Numbered from the stretch's first letter, positions 40,651-50,155 are shown. The stretch: 64,000 bases of DNA from Pedobacter sp. SYP-B3415 (GCF_004138205.1 NZ_RXNQ01000009.1:1-64000); one strand, 5' to 3'. Program-made: numbers and translations. The notes: generated by a model from the letters alone, not told the origin.

Positions 40651-40874
40651 TTGAATCGTGAACGAAGAATCATAAGCAATGGCTTATTCCAACAGCTCCA
40701 AGCTATCAGATTCCGCACGGATCAGATGAATTTATCAGAAAATAAACTTAGTGCTGTTCTCGGTAATCGCTCAAGAAAATCGGAGATTTTCTCAGGAAAA
40801 AGAAAACCAATTTTATGTATGATTCGTAAGCTGTATTAAATATACCGGCAGATGCGCTGATCCAGGCCTGCTGA
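40651..40874 (+). pseudogene. Decayed HigA-type antitoxin
   Basis: In one plus-strand frame, QAIRFRTDQMNLSENKLSAV and NRSRKSEIFSGKRKPILCMI match the HTH part of HigA-family antitoxins (xAIRFRMEQxGLxxxDL, SRVSExLxxKRxLxxxMIRKL). After IRKLY the frame stops at 40839, but the -1 frame continues with LNIPADALIQAC and a stop at 40872-40874, the usual HigA ending. A second shift seems to lie before AIRFR (an alternative frame reads WLIPTAPS). No toxin gene is left. Around it, 40470-40650 and 40875-40983 contain nothing else I recognise. Confidence 0.65.
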
Positions 40875-40983
40875 TTTAGCGATCTCTTGATTACCACTTT
40901 TCTTGCTACCCGGATTGTATCGAACATTATAAGAGGAAAAAGTAAATGGACGTTTGAAGAAAGAAAACCCCACATTCCTTAAC

Positions 40984-41022
40984 AAAAAACCCCGCAGGCT
41001 TGCCAGGCAAGACGCTGCGGGG
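40984..41022 (-). terminator. Terminator of yiaA
   Basis: On the minus strand CCCCGCAG and CTGCGGGG form an 8-bp stem followed by six T, 15 bp after the yiaA stop. Confidence 0.8.
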
Positions 41023-41036
41023 CGGCAACCGCTACG

Positions 41037-41504
41037 TTACAAATCTTTGTCGGCAAACATCTTTGCGTCGCGGGTATTTTTTTGTACGGCAATGGCCGAG
41101 AACATGCTGAGACAGAACGCCATAGCATAAAAGCCTTTTTCACTCAGCGTAATATCCGCATTCCAAAGTCCTATGGTTAACAGGATCATAGCAGATATTG
41201 TGGCAAACCAGCTCAGGCCATAATACAGGTCGGTAACAGCAAGTCCTTCAGATCTGTCGCGGACACTTTTCTGGACGGAGATAACGGCAAACAAGCCAAA
41301 TAATAAAATGGTGAAATAGTAACCTTTCTCATTCAACTGCATAGCGGCATTCCATAAACCAATGCAATAACCTGTTGTACCGGTCAGCAGTGCGAACCAG
41401 GATGCGCCAACAAAGGCAGCTGTTGGCTTGAATGGATTTTTAACGGTTGCGCCCTGTTTAAGTGCGCCTGGATGTTCTTCAGTTCTGTTGTGTAGCGGTT
41501 CCAT
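41037..41504 (-). CDS. yiaA: YiaA/YiaB-family inner membrane protein
   Basis: A 155-residue protein with four hydrophobic helices in two similar halves. ASWFALLTGTTGYCIGLWNA and LSWFATISAMILLTIGLWNA are the duplicated YiaA/YiaB signature, each followed by a KG(Y/F)YxxxxxxxxxSxxxVQKxxRD block. The role of the family is unknown. The hydrophilic first 25 residues are cytoplasmic. It stands alone, with its own terminator. Confidence 0.85.
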   Translation of the reverse strand: MEPLHNRTEEHPGALKQGATVKNPFKPTAAFVGASWFALLTGTTGYCIGLWNAAMQLNEKGYYFTILLFGLFAVISVQKSVRDRSEGLAVTDLYYGLSWFATISAMILLTIGLWNADITLSEKGFYAMAFCLSMFSAIAVQKNTRDAKMFADKDL

Positions 41505-41626
41505 AATGATTTGATTTTGGTGATTAATATGAAAGCGAATTTCGGGTGTGCACGGGTCGGGAAAAACACAACCTTTCTTAATTACTGACGATATATCAGG
41601 AATTGTATATCTTCAACGAATCCTAT

Positions 41627-43138
41627 ATGCCGTCAATGGAACCACTTTCAGAACTACTTAACCTGCTAACAGAGACCGATAAAAAGCGCTTCATACAGTT
41701 TTTGCAGCGCAGGAACAAACGGGAGGATGTGAAAAACCTGGCTTTGCTGAATCTGATAGAAACTGACGATATACCAGGTCTGAAAGGCCTTTACGATCCC
41801 GATAAAAATCTAGATGCGTACCATGCCTTGCGCAAAAGATTTCAGGACAACCTGCTGTTATTCTTATCACAAAGAATCTTTGAAAGCAATCATTCAGATG
41901 CACACCAGGCACTGCGTTTACTTGTAGTAGGGCGTTTTTTACTAGAAAACCATATAGTCAAAATCGCTTTCAAGTGCCTGGGTAGAGCTGAACGATTAGC
42001 GGAGGAACTGGAGCAGTTTAACCTGCTGAATGAAATTCTTTTGCTGAAACTGCAATATGCCCATCTGCCTGAAGGGGAAAACTTTGAGACACTCTCTGAA
42101 CGTTTCACTTCGAATCAGGCTGATATGCTGCGCGAAGCCAGGCTTAATGTCGCTTATGCATTTTTACGGCAAGAGCTGCAGCATATTCAGCTGAAAGGAA
42201 AAATTGTCAACCTGACGGCCCTGATCATTACAACGATCCGTAAATACCGCATTGCCCTGCGGGAGCTACTGACCTATAAATCTATCTACCAGATTCTTTT
42301 CATTGCGAATGAATATGCGGCTATTCAGCAAAATTATACGCTGATAGAGCGTTTAATAAACCGTACGAACAAATTCCTGGAAGACAGGCCAGACAGGAAG
42401 CCTTACTCGCTGTTCCATCATATATCAATCCTGTATTTTCTCGCAAATTTCCATCTTCGACAAAAGAATTTCGCCACCTGCGACGCTTACCTGGACAGGA
42501 TGCTGGCATTGATGAGAAGCGATAGCCGTTACGACACGCTCTTTCAGCTTCGCTACAAGCTGCTTGCAGCCCTTAGTCTGTTCTACACGGGTGCTGCAGC
42601 GCGGGCGGTTTCTCTTCTCCAGGATGCACTTGCAACTAGAAAAATCAAGTCCAGGCCGGAAGACGTTGAAGACCTGCGTGTCTGTTTGACCATGTTTTTG
42701 GCATTGCGTAATGACCGGGCCAGCCTCAAACAGTTGTCTTTACTGACCCGGACCGATGCCTGGTATGAGAAAGAAATGGGTATGCTGTGGACGATCAGGA
42801 AAAACCTGATGGAGATTCTGGTTCACGCGCAATTTTCGAATATCGATCTCACCATGTCGCGACTACACAGCTTTCGCCGGCGCTACAAGAAATATTTACT
42901 AAAAACTTCAGAAGAACGCGTTCTGATCTTCGTTTCACTTGTAGAGAAGTATTTGAAAAGGCCAGACGTAGTATTCGATAACACGTACAAAGAAGCGGTT
43001 TTACGTCAGCTCGACAGTCCTGATAATCGTGATATATTTACACTCAGCTTTATAGCCTGGACAATTGCTAAATGGCAGAAAAAAACGGCTTATGAGGTGG
43101 TGCTGTCGCTGCTCAGTGATGCTGACAAACATGATTGA
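41627..43138 (+). CDS. Large all-helical protein, unknown
   Basis: A 503-residue protein from ATG 41627 (MPSMEPLSELLNLLTETDKK); an earlier in-frame ATG at 41603 lies in what looks like promoter sequence. It begins with a segment that resembles a small DNA- or protein-binding helical domain (DKKRFIQFLQRRNKREDVKN). Long TPR-like helical repeats follow (YSLFHHISILYFLANFHLRQ, KNFATCDAYLDRMLALMR). No membrane segment. I recall similar proteins in Sphingobacteriaceae but no function. Confidence 0.65.
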   Translation: MPSMEPLSELLNLLTETDKKRFIQFLQRRNKREDVKNLALLNLIETDDIPGLKGLYDPDKNLDAYHALRKRFQDNLLLFLSQRIFESNHSDAHQALRLLVVGRFLLENHIVKIAFKCLGRAERLAEELEQFNLLNEILLLKLQYAHLPEGENFETLSERFTSNQADMLREARLNVAYAFLRQELQHIQLKGKIVNLTALIITTIRKYRIALRELLTYKSIYQILFIANEYAAIQQNYTLIERLINRTNKFLEDRPDRKPYSLFHHISILYFLANFHLRQKNFATCDAYLDRMLALMRSDSRYDTLFQLRYKLLAALSLFYTGAAARAVSLLQDALATRKIKSRPEDVEDLRVCLTMFLALRNDRASLKQLSLLTRTDAWYEKEMGMLWTIRKNLMEILVHAQFSNIDLTMSRLHSFRRRYKKYLLKTSEERVLIFVSLVEKYLKRPDVVFDNTYKEAVLRQLDSPDNRDIFTLSFIAWTIAKWQKKTAYEVVLSLLSDADKHD

Positions 43139-43187
43139 CATAACCAACTTTCAGGTTTGAGCTTACAACTTTAAACTTTTCTCTGCT

Positions 43188-44171
43188 TCAGCGCTTATCA
43201 CCCGCAGGGGAAGCTTTTTTGAATACATTGAAATTTGGTTTGATGATTTTTACGCTTCGTTTGGAAAGGTCGACACTGGCATTAAGCTCAAACCCTACCA
43301 GGAGGATCAGGGAATTCAGGTAAAGCCAGATCATGATGACGATCAGCGTTCCGATCGAGCCGTAAAGTTTGTTGTAGGACCCAAAGTTGTTGATGTAAAA
43401 CGAAAACCCCCACATTGTCAGAAAGGCAAGAATGGTTGCCAGCCAGGATCCGGCACTAAAAAAACGCCATTTTTTTGCATGGGCCGGTCCGTAGCGGTAT
43501 AAGATTGAGATCGTTGTGAAATACAATACCCCGAGAATGGCCCATCGCGTAAAGTCAATGGCATAAGTAATCAGACTTTCTGTGATTTCCAGCTCGTTTT
43601 TTAAGAACGTAAGAAGAAACTCTCCAAAGGCCATGGCTGCAATACAGACAATCAGTGAAAAGGCAATCACCAGCGTTAAAATCAGTGCAATCATGCGCTG
43701 CCGCAGCCAGCTGCGCGTTTCGATGATCAAAGACGATTTATTAAATGCTGTCATCAGATTCTGCACGCCGTTGGTGGCGAAAAACAGCGAAAGCAAAAAA
43801 CCAGCAGAGAGCAGTCGGCCGTTCTGTTTATTGATGATCTCATCCAGTGTCTCACTAAAGGCCTCGAACGCGTTGTTAGGAAGAATGAGCACGATCAGTG
43901 ACATCAGCTGTTTTTGAAACCCCACTTGCTTTGGGATAAAAGGAATCAGTGTAAACAAAAAGATAATGCCCGGGAAAATGGCCAGCATAAAATTATACGC
44001 CAGAGATGAAGCCTTGTTGACCAGAGAGTCTTTGCCTATCTCTTTAAAAAAGAAGGTGGCAACGGTGTACAGCGGCAGCGGACTAAAACCCGGCAATATA
44101 CAATGCTTGGTCCACTCAATGAACACAGTGTATAGCCTGATTTTAAGCAATTGCCGGTGTACCCATTCCAT
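43188..44171 (-). CDS. YihY/BrkB-family membrane protein
   Basis: A 327-residue protein with six transmembrane helices. The family marks are DSLVNKASSLAYNFMLAIFP in the first helix region and GSYNKLYGSIGTLIVIMIWL near the end. The family was once called RNase BN; it is now seen as a membrane protein of unknown transport function. It is the last gene of the minus-strand operon that begins with the PASTA protein; 9 bp separate it from the thioesterase gene. Confidence 0.88.
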   Translation of the reverse strand: MEWVHRQLLKIRLYTVFIEWTKHCILPGFSPLPLYTVATFFFKEIGKDSLVNKASSLAYNFMLAIFPGIIFLFTLIPFIPKQVGFQKQLMSLIVLILPNNAFEAFSETLDEIINKQNGRLLSAGFLLSLFFATNGVQNLMTAFNKSSLIIETRSWLRQRMIALILTLVIAFSLIVCIAAMAFGEFLLTFLKNELEITESLITYAIDFTRWAILGVLYFTTISILYRYGPAHAKKWRFFSAGSWLATILAFLTMWGFSFYINNFGSYNKLYGSIGTLIVIMIWLYLNSLILLVGFELNASVDLSKRSVKIIKPNFNVFKKASPAGDKR

Positions 44172-44180
44172 TTGCAGCTG

Positions 44181-44588
44181 TTATTCGAAATATTTTTTTA
44201 ACCTTTCAATAAAATCAGCCGGAGGCTGAGTCGGTTTATTTTTTTCCATATCAACAAACACGAGTGTCGTTGAACCCATGTTGATCAGCTCCAGCTGCTC
44301 GTTAAACAATTCGTATTCGAAAAAAATCCGTACGCCTGGAATCTTCTTTAGTGTCGTGGTAACGGTGAGTTCCTCATCATATCGCGCCGGCCGGATAAAT
44401 TTGCAGTGCAGTTCAAGTACCGGGAGCATAATACCGCTTTCTTCCATCGATTTATAAGTCATGCCAAGGCTTCGCAGCATTTCTACACGCCCCACTTCAT
44501 AATATTGTGCGTAATTGCCGTAGTACATATAACCCATCTGGTCTGTTTCGGCGTAGCGCACCCGGATTTTTGTAGAATGGCTATACAT
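44181..44588 (-). CDS. Acyl-CoA thioesterase, YbgC/FadM-type hotdog
   Basis: A 135-residue hotdog-fold protein. RVRYAETDQMGYMYYGNYAQ contains the catalytic aspartate of the 4-hydroxybenzoyl-CoA thioesterase group, and YYEVGRVEMLRSLG follows as usual. It hydrolyses acyl-CoA; the substrate cannot be told. Its start shares a base with the mltG stop, so the genes are translated together. Confidence 0.88.
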   Translation of the reverse strand: MYSHSTKIRVRYAETDQMGYMYYGNYAQYYEVGRVEMLRSLGMTYKSMEESGIMLPVLELHCKFIRPARYDEELTVTTTLKKIPGVRIFFEYELFNEQLELINMGSTTLVFVDMEKNKPTQPPADFIERLKKYFE

Positions 44589-45646
44589 TACCTGAAAATA
44601 TTACGTTTGTTCAATGCCTCGCGGTATTTTTTTGCGTTTTTCTCGTGTTCCTCGCGGGTAGTAGCAAAAGCATGATAACCTGAAAAGTCCTCTTTCGCGC
44701 ACATGTAGATATAATCATTCTCGTCGCGGTTCAATACAGCGTCTATAGCACGTATGCTTGGCATCATAATCGGGCCGGGCGGCAGTCCGGCGTAACGATA
44801 GGTGTTGTATGGTGAAGATACCTTCAGCAAAGCATTGGTAACCCGTTTTACCGTAAAGTCGTCGTTTGCAAAGATTACGGTCGGGTCAGCCTGGAGGAGG
44901 ATTCCCCGGTTCAGGCGGTTCAGGTAAAGCCCGGCAATAATGGGCATTTCTTTATCAAAAAGCGCTTCTGCATCGACGATAGATGCAAGAATGCTCACCT
45001 GCACAGGTGTAAGATTAAGCGCTTTGGCTTTTTGTTTACGTTCTGTAGTCCAGAATTTATCGTATTCCTTTTGCATCCGGTCAAAAAACTCGGGCGCAGA
45101 AATGTTCCAGTACATTTCATATGTATTGGGAACAAACATGGTGTAAATATTCTCGGTATTGAAGCCGTGTTTGCTGATCAGATCTGTAGAATCAAGCAAT
45201 CTGATGAACGTAGCCGAATCAGGTTCCAGGTTCCTTGACAGATAGGCGGCAAAGTTTTCTTTTTTGCGGATATTCTGAAATTTGAGTTTTACCGGGTCCT
45301 GATTCCCAGCCTTAAGCATATTGATCAGGGCGCGGTTCGTCATCCCTTTTTTTAAACGATAGCGCCCGGGTTTGATAGCCGTTCTCAGGCTCATTTTTTC
45401 GGCGGCAGCCGCAAAGCTGTCCTCGTCCTTAAGAATTTGCTGCATGGTGATGTCTCTGAGCACATCATCAAAAGAATAACCGGTGCGCACGTACAGGTAT
45501 TGCTGCTTATCGGTTACGTTACCGGCAAAATATGTTTTATATAGTTTCAGACCGAAATAGCCGCCGATAATCAATACGATCACTGCAGCAGCAAAAAGAA
45601 TCTTTACTCCGGTTTTTGGTTTTTTCGGTTGTTCCGTTTGGGTCAT
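44588..45646 (-). CDS. mltG: Endolytic murein transglycosylase MltG
   Basis: A 352-residue protein with an N-terminal transmembrane anchor (residues 16-34), a LysM-like segment (LYVRTGYSFDDVLRDITMQQ), and the YceG/MltG catalytic domain. ILASIVDAEALFDKEMPIIA carries the catalytic glutamate (within DAEA), and YRYAGLPPGPIMMPSIRAID is the conserved block. It cuts nascent peptidoglycan strands and sets their length. It is encoded with a PASTA protein, another cell-wall factor. Confidence 0.92.
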   Translation of the reverse strand: MTQTEQPKKPKTGVKILFAAAVIVLIIGGYFGLKLYKTYFAGNVTDKQQYLYVRTGYSFDDVLRDITMQQILKDEDSFAAAAEKMSLRTAIKPGRYRLKKGMTNRALINMLKAGNQDPVKLKFQNIRKKENFAAYLSRNLEPDSATFIRLLDSTDLISKHGFNTENIYTMFVPNTYEMYWNISAPEFFDRMQKEYDKFWTTERKQKAKALNLTPVQVSILASIVDAEALFDKEMPIIAGLYLNRLNRGILLQADPTVIFANDDFTVKRVTNALLKVSSPYNTYRYAGLPPGPIMMPSIRAIDAVLNRDENDYIYMCAKEDFSGYHAFATTREEHEKNAKKYREALNKRNIFR

Positions 45647-45661
45647 AAAAGTGTTTCTGGT

Positions 45662-46426
45662 TTATTGTTGTTTCAGCGTGATATTTATTCTTGTGCCGAT
45701 AGGAACTTTGAAGACTGAATCTGTAAGTGTGGGTTCCTGCTTTACGATGACGGCAGCGGCGCTGTCAGTGACTTCGCCTTCATAGGTGATGGCGCCAAGT
45801 GTCAGCATGGAACCTTTCAGTGAAAACAAGGCTTCATCTTTAGTTAACCCCATCAGGTTGGGTATGTCAACTTCTTCATTTCCGCGGCCATCGCCCAGCA
45901 CAAAGTCTATTCGTGATCCTTTAGGCAAGACCTCGCCGGCACGAATGGGTTGTCCGCCAAAACGCGCCTCAAGTACAACATCCCTGCTTACATCGGCGCG
46001 GTAAGTTGTATCGCCCATTTTAAGACCGAAACCAGCAATAATGGCCTGGACTTCCCGAAGTGATTTAAATTCGACTTCAGGGAATTTGACATTCGGGGCC
46101 TGCCCGGTATTAATTGTCAGGTAGATGGTACGGTTGTCTTTTACAAAGGTGCTGGCATCGGGATCCTGATCAATCACAATTCCCGGCGGTTTATCCATAA
46201 TATAAACCGAATCCACCTCGTAGCGTAAACCAAGTTCCTCCAGCTTGGCAACGGCTTGCGAAAAATTCAGTCCCTTTAAGGCCGGGACATTTAGTCCCTG
46301 CCCATGCTTGGTGTAAAATCGCAGGCTGTAAAAGGCAATAAACAGCAGAACCAGCACGGTCGCAATGGCTGCCAGGATGTTATTTCTAAAAGACTTTGTT
46401 TTAAGATATTCGACGAATTTTGACAT
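45662..46426 (-). CDS. PASTA-domain membrane protein
   Basis: A 254-residue protein: cytoplasmic N-terminus (VEYLKTKSFRNN), one transmembrane helix (residues 16-33), then three PASTA repeats (NVPALKGLNFSQAVAKLEEL, PGIVIDQDPDASTFV; VKFPEVEFKSLREVQAIIAG; DIPNLMGLTKDEALFSLKGS). PASTA domains bind muropeptides or beta-lactams. There is no kinase domain, as usual for Bacteroidota. It heads the operon with mltG, divergent from ddl, so the locus is linked to cell-wall synthesis. Confidence 0.9.
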   Translation of the reverse strand: MSKFVEYLKTKSFRNNILAAIATVLVLLFIAFYSLRFYTKHGQGLNVPALKGLNFSQAVAKLEELGLRYEVDSVYIMDKPPGIVIDQDPDASTFVKDNRTIYLTINTGQAPNVKFPEVEFKSLREVQAIIAGFGLKMGDTTYRADVSRDVVLEARFGGQPIRAGEVLPKGSRIDFVLGDGRGNEEVDIPNLMGLTKDEALFSLKGSMLTLGAITYEGEVTDSAAAVIVKQEPTLTDSVFKVPIGTRINITLKQQ

Positions 46427-46454
46427 TAAACTGCTGTTTTTTCCTTTCTGAGCC

Positions 46455-46462
46455 CAAATTTA
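46455..46462 (-). promoter_or_regulatory. -7 element of the PASTA-mltG operon
   Basis: On the minus strand TAAATTTG matches TAnnTTTG, 29 bp before the PASTA gene start. The -33 partner is unclear. Confidence 0.4.
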
Positions 46463-46511
46463 GGCTAAAATATTTTATCGCACCTACAAACCATTCTGAT
46501 GCGTTAATTTA

Positions 46512-46519
46512 TATTTTTG
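46512..46519 (+). promoter_or_regulatory. Possible -7 element of ddl
   Basis: TATTTTTG matches TAnnTTTG on the plus strand, 110 bp before the ddl ATG, which would give a leader of about 100 bases. No convincing -33 box. Confidence 0.35.
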
Positions 46520-46629
46520 AAACGACATCTGTTCACAGCAATTTTTAGCCCAAATTATTAACAGGCCATTCTGTATTAAGCGGCCCGGTATCCAGGCTGT
46601 AACACTTGTCGAGACAACGTATCAAACAA

Positions 46630-47616
46630 ATGAAAAAAACTATAGCCCTGTTAACAGGAGGTACAACCGGCGAATGGGTTGTATCTGTAAAAAGTGCCGC
46701 TACCATTGCACAAAATCTTGATCCGGCACGATTCGAGGTGTATAAAATTATGTTAAGCCAGCAGGGCTGGTTTTATGAACCGGCAGATTCGCTTAAAATC
46801 GAGGTAGACCGAAATGATTTCTCGCTGACCATCGATGGCCGCAAAATCCGTTTCGATGGTGTCTTTATTGCCATTCACGGGTCGCCGGGCGAGGACGGAA
46901 AGTTGCAGGGTTATTTTGATATGATCGGAATACCGTATACCACCTGCGATGCGCTGACCTCTGCCATTACGATGAATAAGGGGTACACAAAGGCAATTGT
47001 TCATGATATTGAAGAGCTCAGCGTAGCTGAATCTGTACAGTTGATGCATGCAGAAGACGCTGCCGGGAAGGTTAAGGAAAAACTCAAATTGCCTTACTTC
47101 GTGAAGCCGAACAATGGCGGAAGCAGCATCGGGATGAGTAAGGTGAAGAGTGGTGACGAGTTACAAGCCGCACTTGACAAAGCATTTAAGGAAGACAGCC
47201 AGGTGCTCGTCGAAGAGTTTGTTTCTGGCCGGGAGTTCTCTGTCGGTGTGTTCAGGAGCGGTGGCGTTATTCGCGTGCTTCCGGCGACTGAGGTTATTCC
47301 GGCGAATGAATTTTTTGATTTTGAGGCAAAGTACACGCCGGGGGCAACGGAAGAAATTACCCCGGGAAGAATGACGGATGAAGAGCGCGCGCGGGTGGAA
47401 CGGATCGTAACAAAGATATACGACCGGTTAAATTGCCGCGGTATTGTACGAGTCGACTATTTTCTTGAAGAAGGTACGGGCAAGTTTTATTTCATAGAGA
47501 TCAATACCATTCCGGGGCAAACTATAACCAGTTTTATTCCACAGCAGGTGGCAGCTATGGGGGTGGAACTTAAAACTTTTTATACCGAGCTGCTCGACGA
47601 AACGATCGGCAGGTAG
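46630..47616 (+). CDS. ddl: D-alanine--D-alanine ligase
   Basis: A 328-residue ATP-grasp ligase from the ATG at 46630 (an upstream in-frame TTG at 46606 is unlikely). IHGSPGEDGKLQGYFDMIGI near residue 86 is the D-Ala-binding Ddl signature. VKPNNGGSSIGMSKV is the phosphate-binding loop, and FIEINTIPGQTITSFIPQQ carries the metal-binding end. It makes D-Ala-D-Ala for peptidoglycan. Divergent from the PASTA-mltG operon. Confidence 0.93.
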   Translation: MKKTIALLTGGTTGEWVVSVKSAATIAQNLDPARFEVYKIMLSQQGWFYEPADSLKIEVDRNDFSLTIDGRKIRFDGVFIAIHGSPGEDGKLQGYFDMIGIPYTTCDALTSAITMNKGYTKAIVHDIEELSVAESVQLMHAEDAAGKVKEKLKLPYFVKPNNGGSSIGMSKVKSGDELQAALDKAFKEDSQVLVEEFVSGREFSVGVFRSGGVIRVLPATEVIPANEFFDFEAKYTPGATEEITPGRMTDEERARVERIVTKIYDRLNCRGIVRVDYFLEEGTGKFYFIEINTIPGQTITSFIPQQVAAMGVELKTFYTELLDETIGR

Positions 47617-47748
47617 CGCCAGTTCTTACATATATCGCTGCAGCTGCGGCCGTAATACCGACAGTCAAGGCTGGCGCCAACAGATATACTGCCCGGTGCC
47701 TGACATGTCCACAGTTTGTATTCAGTTATGGCCGGCTGTCTATAAACG

Positions 47749-47783
47749 AAAAAGACGAGCCAGGTCAGGCTCGTCTTTTTTTA
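47749..47783. terminator. Bidirectional terminator between ddl and the MATE gene
   Basis: AAGACGAGCC and GGCTCGTCTT form a 10-bp stem with a 6-base loop, A-rich on the left and T-rich on the right, so it can stop transcripts from both convergent genes. The 130 bp before it hold no gene. Confidence 0.85.
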
Positions 47784-47785
47784 CT

Positions 47786-49210
47786 TTAAACCTGCACAGT
47801 CTTCCACCTGCCACGCTTAAATAAGATGTAGGCGGCAACGCAGATGCCTGCTTCGGCCACAGGAATGGCAATGAATACACCTGTAGGGCCCATATCAAAA
47901 TATTTGGCCAGCAGGTACGCAAAGGGAATCTGAAATGCCCAGAAGGCAAACACATTTACCCAGGTTGGTGTCCAGGTATCGCCTGCTCCATTGAAGGTGC
48001 TGATGAGTACCATACCGATACCATAAATGATAAAACCCAGACTCATAATCTTCAGCGCGCGCACAGCCACTGTTCTTACCTGGATATCTTCTGTAAAGAT
48101 GCGCACGAACAGGTGGCCAAATGCAAGAAAAAGCACCATTACTACAGCCATAAAGGCGATGTTGTAGCCCATGGTTTTCATGACTGCTTCTTCAGCGCGG
48201 TCTATGCGTCGGGCTCCGAGGTTCTGTCCGACGAGCGTAGCTGCAGCATTACTTAAACCCCATGCAGGCAACATGAAAAACATCATGAGCCGCAGGGCAG
48301 TCTGGTAGCCAGCCGAACCATGGTCGCCCCCGGTGGTCGCCACCAGTTGTGCAAGGAAAATCCAGCTGCAGGAAGCGATTACGAACTGAAATACACCGGG
48401 CGCGGCAATTTTTACGATCTGTCTGATCAGAACGAAATCAGGCAGGATCTGATTAAGTTTAACCTTCAGTTTATTGCCAGAACCAAAGAGGTGAAACAAT
48501 TGGTAAACCACACCAAGGGCGCGTCCGATCGTGGTAGCTATGGCGGCGCCTTCAAGTCCCATTGCGGGAACCGGACCAAGTCCGTTTATGAGCAGCGGAC
48601 ATAACACAATGTTTGCGATATTGGCAATCCAAAGGCTTTTCATAGCGATGGCTGCATTGCCGGCGCCGCGAAAAATACCATTGATCAGAAACAGCAGCAC
48701 AATAAAGATGGTGCTGCCCATCATGATGCGCGTAAAGGTTTGGCCATGTTCGGCGGCATCCTGGCTGGCGCCCATCAGGCGCAGAATGTCCCGTGCGAAG
48801 ATCATTCCCAGCACACTGATCACCAGGTTAATACAGACGGCGATCAGAATTGCCTGCATGCCGGATTTACCCGCCTGTTCGGGTTTTTTTTCGCCAACCC
48901 GGCGGGCTACAACAGCCGTGGCAGCCATACTGATGCCCATGGCAATTGAATAGACAACAGTAAGTACCGACTCGGTGAGGCCAACGGTCTGAATGGCCAG
49001 GCTGCTGTGTTCCAGGTGACCGACGAAATAAAGGTCTACAAGTGCAAAAACCGATTCCATGATCATTTCAAGCATCATAGGAATGGCAAGAAGTACGATG
49101 GCGCGGCGGATACCAATTTCTGTAAGATCGGTTTCTTCACCTTTTAACGATTGCCTGAGCACCTCGAAAAAAGAAGACACTTTGCCTTTCGACTTTAAAG
49201 AATTTGTCAT
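47786..49210 (-). CDS. MATE-family efflux transporter
   Basis: A 474-residue inner-membrane protein with twelve hydrophobic helices. AIVLLAIPMMLEMIMESVFA and LVDLYFVGHL near the start and the parallel MFFMLPAWGLSNAAATLVGQ in the second half are MATE signatures. It exports organic cations or drugs using Na+ or H+. It ends next to a shared terminator. The 240 bp upstream (49211-49450) hold only AT-rich and GAGGAGTCCTC-type short repeats and no gene. Confidence 0.92.
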   Translation of the reverse strand: MTNSLKSKGKVSSFFEVLRQSLKGEETDLTEIGIRRAIVLLAIPMMLEMIMESVFALVDLYFVGHLEHSSLAIQTVGLTESVLTVVYSIAMGISMAATAVVARRVGEKKPEQAGKSGMQAILIAVCINLVISVLGMIFARDILRLMGASQDAAEHGQTFTRIMMGSTIFIVLLFLINGIFRGAGNAAIAMKSLWIANIANIVLCPLLINGLGPVPAMGLEGAAIATTIGRALGVVYQLFHLFGSGNKLKVKLNQILPDFVLIRQIVKIAAPGVFQFVIASCSWIFLAQLVATTGGDHGSAGYQTALRLMMFFMLPAWGLSNAAATLVGQNLGARRIDRAEEAVMKTMGYNIAFMAVVMVLFLAFGHLFVRIFTEDIQVRTVAVRALKIMSLGFIIYGIGMVLISTFNGAGDTWTPTWVNVFAFWAFQIPFAYLLAKYFDMGPTGVFIAIPVAEAGICVAAYILFKRGRWKTVQV

Positions 49211-49450
49211 AACGGGGGGATGTTAAATAAATAAAAAAATAGATAAAAATGATGGGATACGTCAGTACCCGGGCATTGGTGGTGGTAAGAGGGGAGGAGT
49301 CCTCGGTTGGTTAGAACCTCAAACGGACTGCAAATACGGTCATCGGTATTGCGGTTTTAGCGCAGCGAACTTAGACAAAATAATTAAAAACAGGAAAAAA
49401 TGTTGTAGATTAATCTGCGGAAGGCTGCCGGAACAAGCAGGAATAGCCGA

Positions 49451-49870
49451 TTAAATGGCGTATGCCGCGATCATGTCGCTGCTGACTGCGCATGCCCTGC
49501 CTGTATTGATATCGATCATCACATAATCGAACCAGCCGTCTGAAGCAACTTTGCCGGTTTTTTTGTTTACGATTTCGAACTGAACGCGGCAGCCTTTCTC
49601 ATTCATGGTAATGATCCCGGTGCGCACGGTAATCACATCGCCCAGGATCAGCGGGCGTTTGAAATTAACCATAGCTGTTTTTACAACCCAGCCAAATCCG
49701 CTTTCAAGGAAATGTTCCATTGGCATTTTGTAGTCCTTTTCCATCTGCTCATACCGCGCGGCCAGGACATAGTCAAAGTACTTGCTGTTGTGCACATGAT
49801 TGAACATATCAATATCGTCCGGGCGCACCCGCAGTTCACTTTCGAAGATGCTGTACTGGTTATTTTCCAT
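49451..49870 (-). CDS. Acyl-CoA thioesterase (hotdog)
   Basis: A 139-residue protein from the ATG at 49870; a longer open frame to 50077 has arginine- and cysteine-rich residues that look non-coding. It has LRVRPDDIDMFNHVHNSKYF with the catalytic Asp/His region and DYVLAARYEQMEKDY, followed by a hotdog core (GDVITVRTGIITMNEKGCRV). It is a second 4HBT-type thioesterase in the window. Monocistronic, divergent from rpsO. Confidence 0.85.
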   Translation of the reverse strand: MENNQYSIFESELRVRPDDIDMFNHVHNSKYFDYVLAARYEQMEKDYKMPMEHFLESGFGWVVKTAMVNFKRPLILGDVITVRTGIITMNEKGCRVQFEIVNKKTGKVASDGWFDYVMIDINTGRACAVSSDMIAAYAI

Positions 49871-50078
49871 GGTGCAACAAAGATAGGCTGATTTTTTGGC
49901 TTTTTGAGAAGTATGCGGGGTAGATACGTTGTGGGCTAAACCCGGGCGGCGCGGGCACGCAGCGCAGCGGAGTAAAGCAGAGCACGGGGCTGCAGGCTGC
50001 CATATTGAAGCGGCGAAGGTTTTCTGAACATACCGGCATTGCAGCGCATTCAGGCTGCCGATTAATTCGCTGAACAAG

Positions 50079-50109
50079 TTGCAAGTAATGAGGTAAAGCT
50101 TTATCTTTG
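50079..50109 (+). promoter_or_regulatory. Promoter of rpsO
   Basis: TTG at 50079-50081 and TATCTTTG at 50102-50109 are 20 bases apart, close to the Bacteroidota TTTG/TAnnTTTG consensus. The -7 box is 46 bp before the rpsO ATG. Confidence 0.7.
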
Positions 50110-50155
50110 CACCCTATAATTAATTAATTTTTAATCGCTTTTATATTATTCAAGA

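Noticed and set aside
40521-40718. A 65-residue minus-strand frame in the gap after the tRNA
   Set aside because: It runs antisense to the HigA remnant, which gives a far better match on the plus strand.
49871-50077. Longer start of the thioesterase gene
   Set aside because: The added 69 residues are Cys/Arg/Pro-rich and unlike the family; the ATG at 49870 gives a normal hotdog protein.
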